Shown one piece after another: positions 61,975-64,000 of a stretch of 64,000 nucleotides of DNA (position 1 is the stretch's first letter; each line of letters begins with the position of its first letter). The position numbers were made by a program, and so were the translations under genes. The stretch lies in NCBI GenBank assembly GCA_964632305.1, contig CAZWBR010000006.1:1-64000 (forward strand). The letters are read 5' to 3'. Source of the DNA: CAZWBR01 sp964632305. Lineage in GTDB: Bacteria > Bacteroidota > Bacteroidia > Bacteroidales > Prolixibacteraceae. The notes under the pieces are model-generated. The model did no database searches. It saw nothing but the letters and a program-made list of their open reading frames with translations, and was not told where the DNA came from.

Positions 61975-62077
61975 ATTGACAGTAGTGTAGTAAGTCGGAG
62001 TGCGACTCTATGCTCGCGCCGCGGACAAAGGTTAACGCCCGGTCGCGCCCCGACTAACAAATTTTCTCTCTGTCAAT
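61975..62077 (+). ncRNA. structured element, candidate small RNA or mobile-DNA fold
   Basis: Nested inverted repeats: ATTGACAG (61975-61982) / CTGTCAAT (62070-62077); inside, AGTCGG (61993-61998) / CCGACT (62050-62055); inside that GCGC/GCGC arms (about 62016 and 62045). AGTCG can also pair with CGACT at 62003-62007, giving an alternative fold. The core is GC-rich in an AT-rich gap. Strand is assigned from the orientation of elbB only. No known RNA family recognised. Confidence 0.4.
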
Positions 62078-62118
62078 ATCGCATCATGCCCCAATTCTTT
62101 TTGAGGGAAACTCTACTT

Positions 62119-62229
62119 ATGACAGAATTACAAAGCCCGCATATTAAGGTGAATCCTGGCAAAACAGTAAGGGTGAGCCAGAACGATGAGTCATGCGACC
62201 CGGAATGCCAGGTTTTTATCGGACAGTAA
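62119..62229 (+). CDS. possible small protein (36 aa), unknown
   Basis: ATG 62119 to TAA 62227-62229. Sequence begins MTELQSPHIKVNPGKTVRVS and ends QNDESCDPECQVFIGQ. It lies between the structured element and elbB, with two cysteines near the end. No domain recognised; it may be a remnant or a genuine small gene. Confidence 0.3.
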   Translation: MTELQSPHIKVNPGKTVRVSQNDESCDPECQVFIGQ

Positions 62230-62329
62230 TAATTAAATTTGATTATTGATTACGTATAAAACAGCCCGGCATATTTGATTTTTTAAATGAATGTTATTTA
62301 TTTACAGAAATTATCAAAACTTAACGCTG

Positions 62330-62986
62330 ATGAAAAATCCTAAAAGATTTGCTGTTATTCTCTCCGGTTGCGGGGTAAATGACGGAGCTGAAATTCATGA
62401 AGCTACACTTACTCTTCTTGCCATTCAGAAATCAGGATCAAGCTACCAATGTTTTGCACCGGATAAAGAACAAACCCAGGTGATCAATCATCTTACGGGT
62501 GAAACGATGAATGAAAGCCGCAATGTATTGGTTGAATCGGCCCGTATAGCACGAGGGAAAATAAAACCGATAAACCTGTATGAAGCTGAAAAATTCGACG
62601 GGGTAATTTTCCCCGGAGGATACGGGGTCGCAAAAAATCTCTGCAGCTTTGCTTTCGATGGGGTTGATTTCACCGTTGATCCTGAAGTGGAACTGGCAGT
62701 AATCTCCTCCGTTGAAGCCGGAATCCCGATTGGAGCACTCTGCATCTCGCCGGTCTTAATGGCTAAAATATTGCCCGGAGCCGATGTTACTATTGGCCAG
62801 GATAAGCCGACAATCGAGGTGATTGAGAAAATAGGTGGAGCTCATTATAGAACCAACCACGCTGAACTGATTATCGATGACAAGTACAAATTAATCTCTA
62901 CTCCTTGCTATATGCTAAACGCCAATATTGCCCAAATTGCCGAAGGTATTGAAAATGTAGTAAATGAAATGATCAGATTAATGTAA
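62330..62986 (+). CDS. elbB: isoprenoid biosynthesis glyoxalase ElbB
   Basis: DJ-1/PfpI-superfamily protein of 218 residues from ATG 62330 (MKNPKRFAVILSGCGVNDGA); an ATG 13 codons upstream opens the frame but is not conserved-looking. The nucleophile elbow is GALCISPVLMAKIL, preceded by GVIFPGGYGVAKNL and MNESRNVLVESARIARG. In E. coli the homologue (yhbL/elbB) has glyoxalase activity and is linked to isoprenoid yield. Single gene. Confidence 0.94.
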   Translation: MKNPKRFAVILSGCGVNDGAEIHEATLTLLAIQKSGSSYQCFAPDKEQTQVINHLTGETMNESRNVLVESARIARGKIKPINLYEAEKFDGVIFPGGYGVAKNLCSFAFDGVDFTVDPEVELAVISSVEAGIPIGALCISPVLMAKILPGADVTIGQDKPTIEVIEKIGGAHYRTNHAELIIDDKYKLISTPCYMLNANIAQIAEGIENVVNEMIRLM

Positions 62987-63140
62987 TATAACCTAAATAC
63001 TGCCGTTCTTGCTCAAGAATTTTATCACAAAAAAACACTTAACAAAATCTATTTATTTAATATTTATTTGTATATTTTGAAAGATTTAGGCCAGAACGAT
63101 TGAGACTCTGAAAAGTTCACCGAACAATCCTCAGGTAGCT

Positions 63141-64000
63141 ATGAGCGAAAAAAGAAGATACATTAAAAAACGACACATCTTTCTACTCTTATCTGTTTTT
63201 GCCCTCTTGTTCGCAGCCGGAGGAGCGTTCTATTATATAAACACCCGCGAAACGATAAGAGAAGAACAAGGTGAGGAACTTAATGCCATAGCTCAACTGA
63301 AGGCACAACAGATAGAAAATTGGGTTAAAGAAAGAAAATCGGAAACCGAGTATTTTTCCACCACGGATGAGATTATCGAAAACATCGCACGTTTAACCTC
63401 AGACCCCCTAAACCAGGAAGCCTATAAAAAACTATACTCATCACTATCCAGCATTCAGAAAAACCACCATTATGACGATATTCTCATCATCAACAAAGAG
63501 AGGCAAGTGATCTTTTCGCTAAATAATGCCGATGATGAAAACAACCACCATTTTACCGAATGTCTCGATTCCACCTTCAACCATAACCACATGGTCTTCT
63601 CAGACCTATATTATTGCGATAACCATAAAAAAATACATCTTGATTTTATTGCTCCCGTTTCTGTGAGTCCTTCCCGATCAGAGCCTACAGCAGCCCTTGT
63701 CATGCGGATCAATCCCGGGGATTATCTCTATCCGATGATCGAATCATGGCCTATCCCAAGTAAGACCTGCGAAGCCTATCTGGTCAGAATTGAGGGGAAC
63801 GACATCATCGTACTTAGCAATTTGCGTCACAGAATAAATAGCGCCCTTAACTTCAGGACTCCAATCAAAAACAAAGAACTCTTCATGGATAAAAAAACTC
63901 TCCAACCTTTGAAAAACAATGCAATTGTTGACAGAGAAGATTACAGGGGAGAAGAGGTTCTAACCCAAATCTTACCCATAAAAAACACACAATGGATTTT
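63141..64000 (+). CDS. membrane sensor, N-terminal part (runs off the right edge)
   Basis: Starts at ATG 63141 and stays open for 286 codons to the window end. Basic start MSEKRRYIKKRH, one transmembrane helix (about 12-31), then a periplasmic domain with EEQGEELNAIAQLKAQQIEN, WVKERKSETEYFSTTDEIIE and FTECLDSTFNHNHMVFSDLY, ending in LTQILPIKNTQW. This is the dCache-like sensing region that in Bacteroidota usually precedes a second helix, PAS domains and a histidine kinase. The output domain is outside the window. Confidence 0.85.
   Translation, partial: MSEKRRYIKKRHIFLLLSVFALLFAAGGAFYYINTRETIREEQGEELNAIAQLKAQQIENWVKERKSETEYFSTTDEIIENIARLTSDPLNQEAYKKLYSSLSSIQKNHHYDDILIINKERQVIFSLNNADDENNHHFTECLDSTFNHNHMVFSDLYYCDNHKKIHLDFIAPVSVSPSRSEPTAALVMRINPGDYLYPMIESWPIPSKTCEAYLVRIEGNDIIVLSNLRHRINSALNFRTPIKNKELFMDKKTLQPLKNNAIVDREDYRGEEVLTQILPIKNTQWI

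Noticed and set aside
61993..62055. tRNA-like fold
   Set aside because: No T-loop GTTCGA motif, no anticodon arm of correct size and no CCA-adjacent acceptor stem.
61854..62060. 68-codon minus-strand ORF
   Set aside because: Runs through repeat element D and the structured element; no domain features.

Overview
The window comes from a member of the Bacteroidota, most likely order Bacteroidales or Marinilabiliales. Promoters follow the TAnnTTTG (-7) / TTTG (-33) pattern of that phylum and Shine-Dalgarno sites are weak. Several families largely confined to the phylum are present (DUF3276, DUF4954, DUF5916, DUF6913, DUF4465, CWC cysteine-rich protein). It reads as ordinary chromosome: mostly housekeeping genes, no phage, transposase, rRNA, tRNA or CRISPR array seen.

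Layout: 1-1723 holds a secreted protein with a 183-bp/61-residue tandem repeat, running off the left edge. 1884-9287 holds an amino acid permease and a complete RND efflux operon (adaptor, pump, TolC). 9619-12995 holds a small winged-helix protein, chorismate synthase, SlyD with a cysteine-rich tail, and a cobalamin-riboswitch operon (CWC protein plus DUF4465 lipoprotein). 13152-17944 holds ligA, DUF6913, dapA and a cysteine-bearing PAS kinase. 18529-22201 holds DUF3276, an M48 lipoprotein protease, folD and ffh. 22478-28859 holds two outer-membrane proteins, an RGG-tailed RNA-binding protein and a DEAD-box helicase. 29292-35486 holds glmS-DUF4954, a PAS/HTH regulator and a dehydrogenase. 35624-38983 is a cell-envelope module: two L,D-transpeptidases, an unknown anchored protein and a small helical lipoprotein ending in Lys-Lys. 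39149-46418 holds an ECF sigma factor, hypothetical proteins, tag, two TPR proteins and rarA. 46890-51321 is a methionine operon (aspartate kinase, metY, osmC, metA) preceded by a Met/Cys-rich leader peptide. 51643-64000 holds a GH20 hexosaminidase, a sulfide:quinone-type oxidoreductase with a small partner, a coiled-coil lipoprotein, an ABC-F protein, a nitroreductase, several single enzymes, elbB and the start of a membrane sensor.

The most interesting signals are not annotated-type genes. (1) The open reading frame ahead of the aspartate kinase-metY-osmC-metA operon encodes 37 residues with Cys-Cys and a tail of closely spaced Met codons, followed by mutually exclusive hairpins; it looks like a methionine (and perhaps cysteine) attenuator. 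(2) Four intergenic elements, three of them between convergent genes, share one plan: an imperfect hairpin, then 11-bp direct repeats, then a GC-rich edge; the 11-mer differs between elements but is uniform within each. (3) The envelope module looks like a Braun-lipoprotein analogue with its own transpeptidases. (4) A densely folded stretch lies at 61701-62077. MetA carries Glu111, which with the adjacent metY indicates that the operon works through O-acetylhomoserine.
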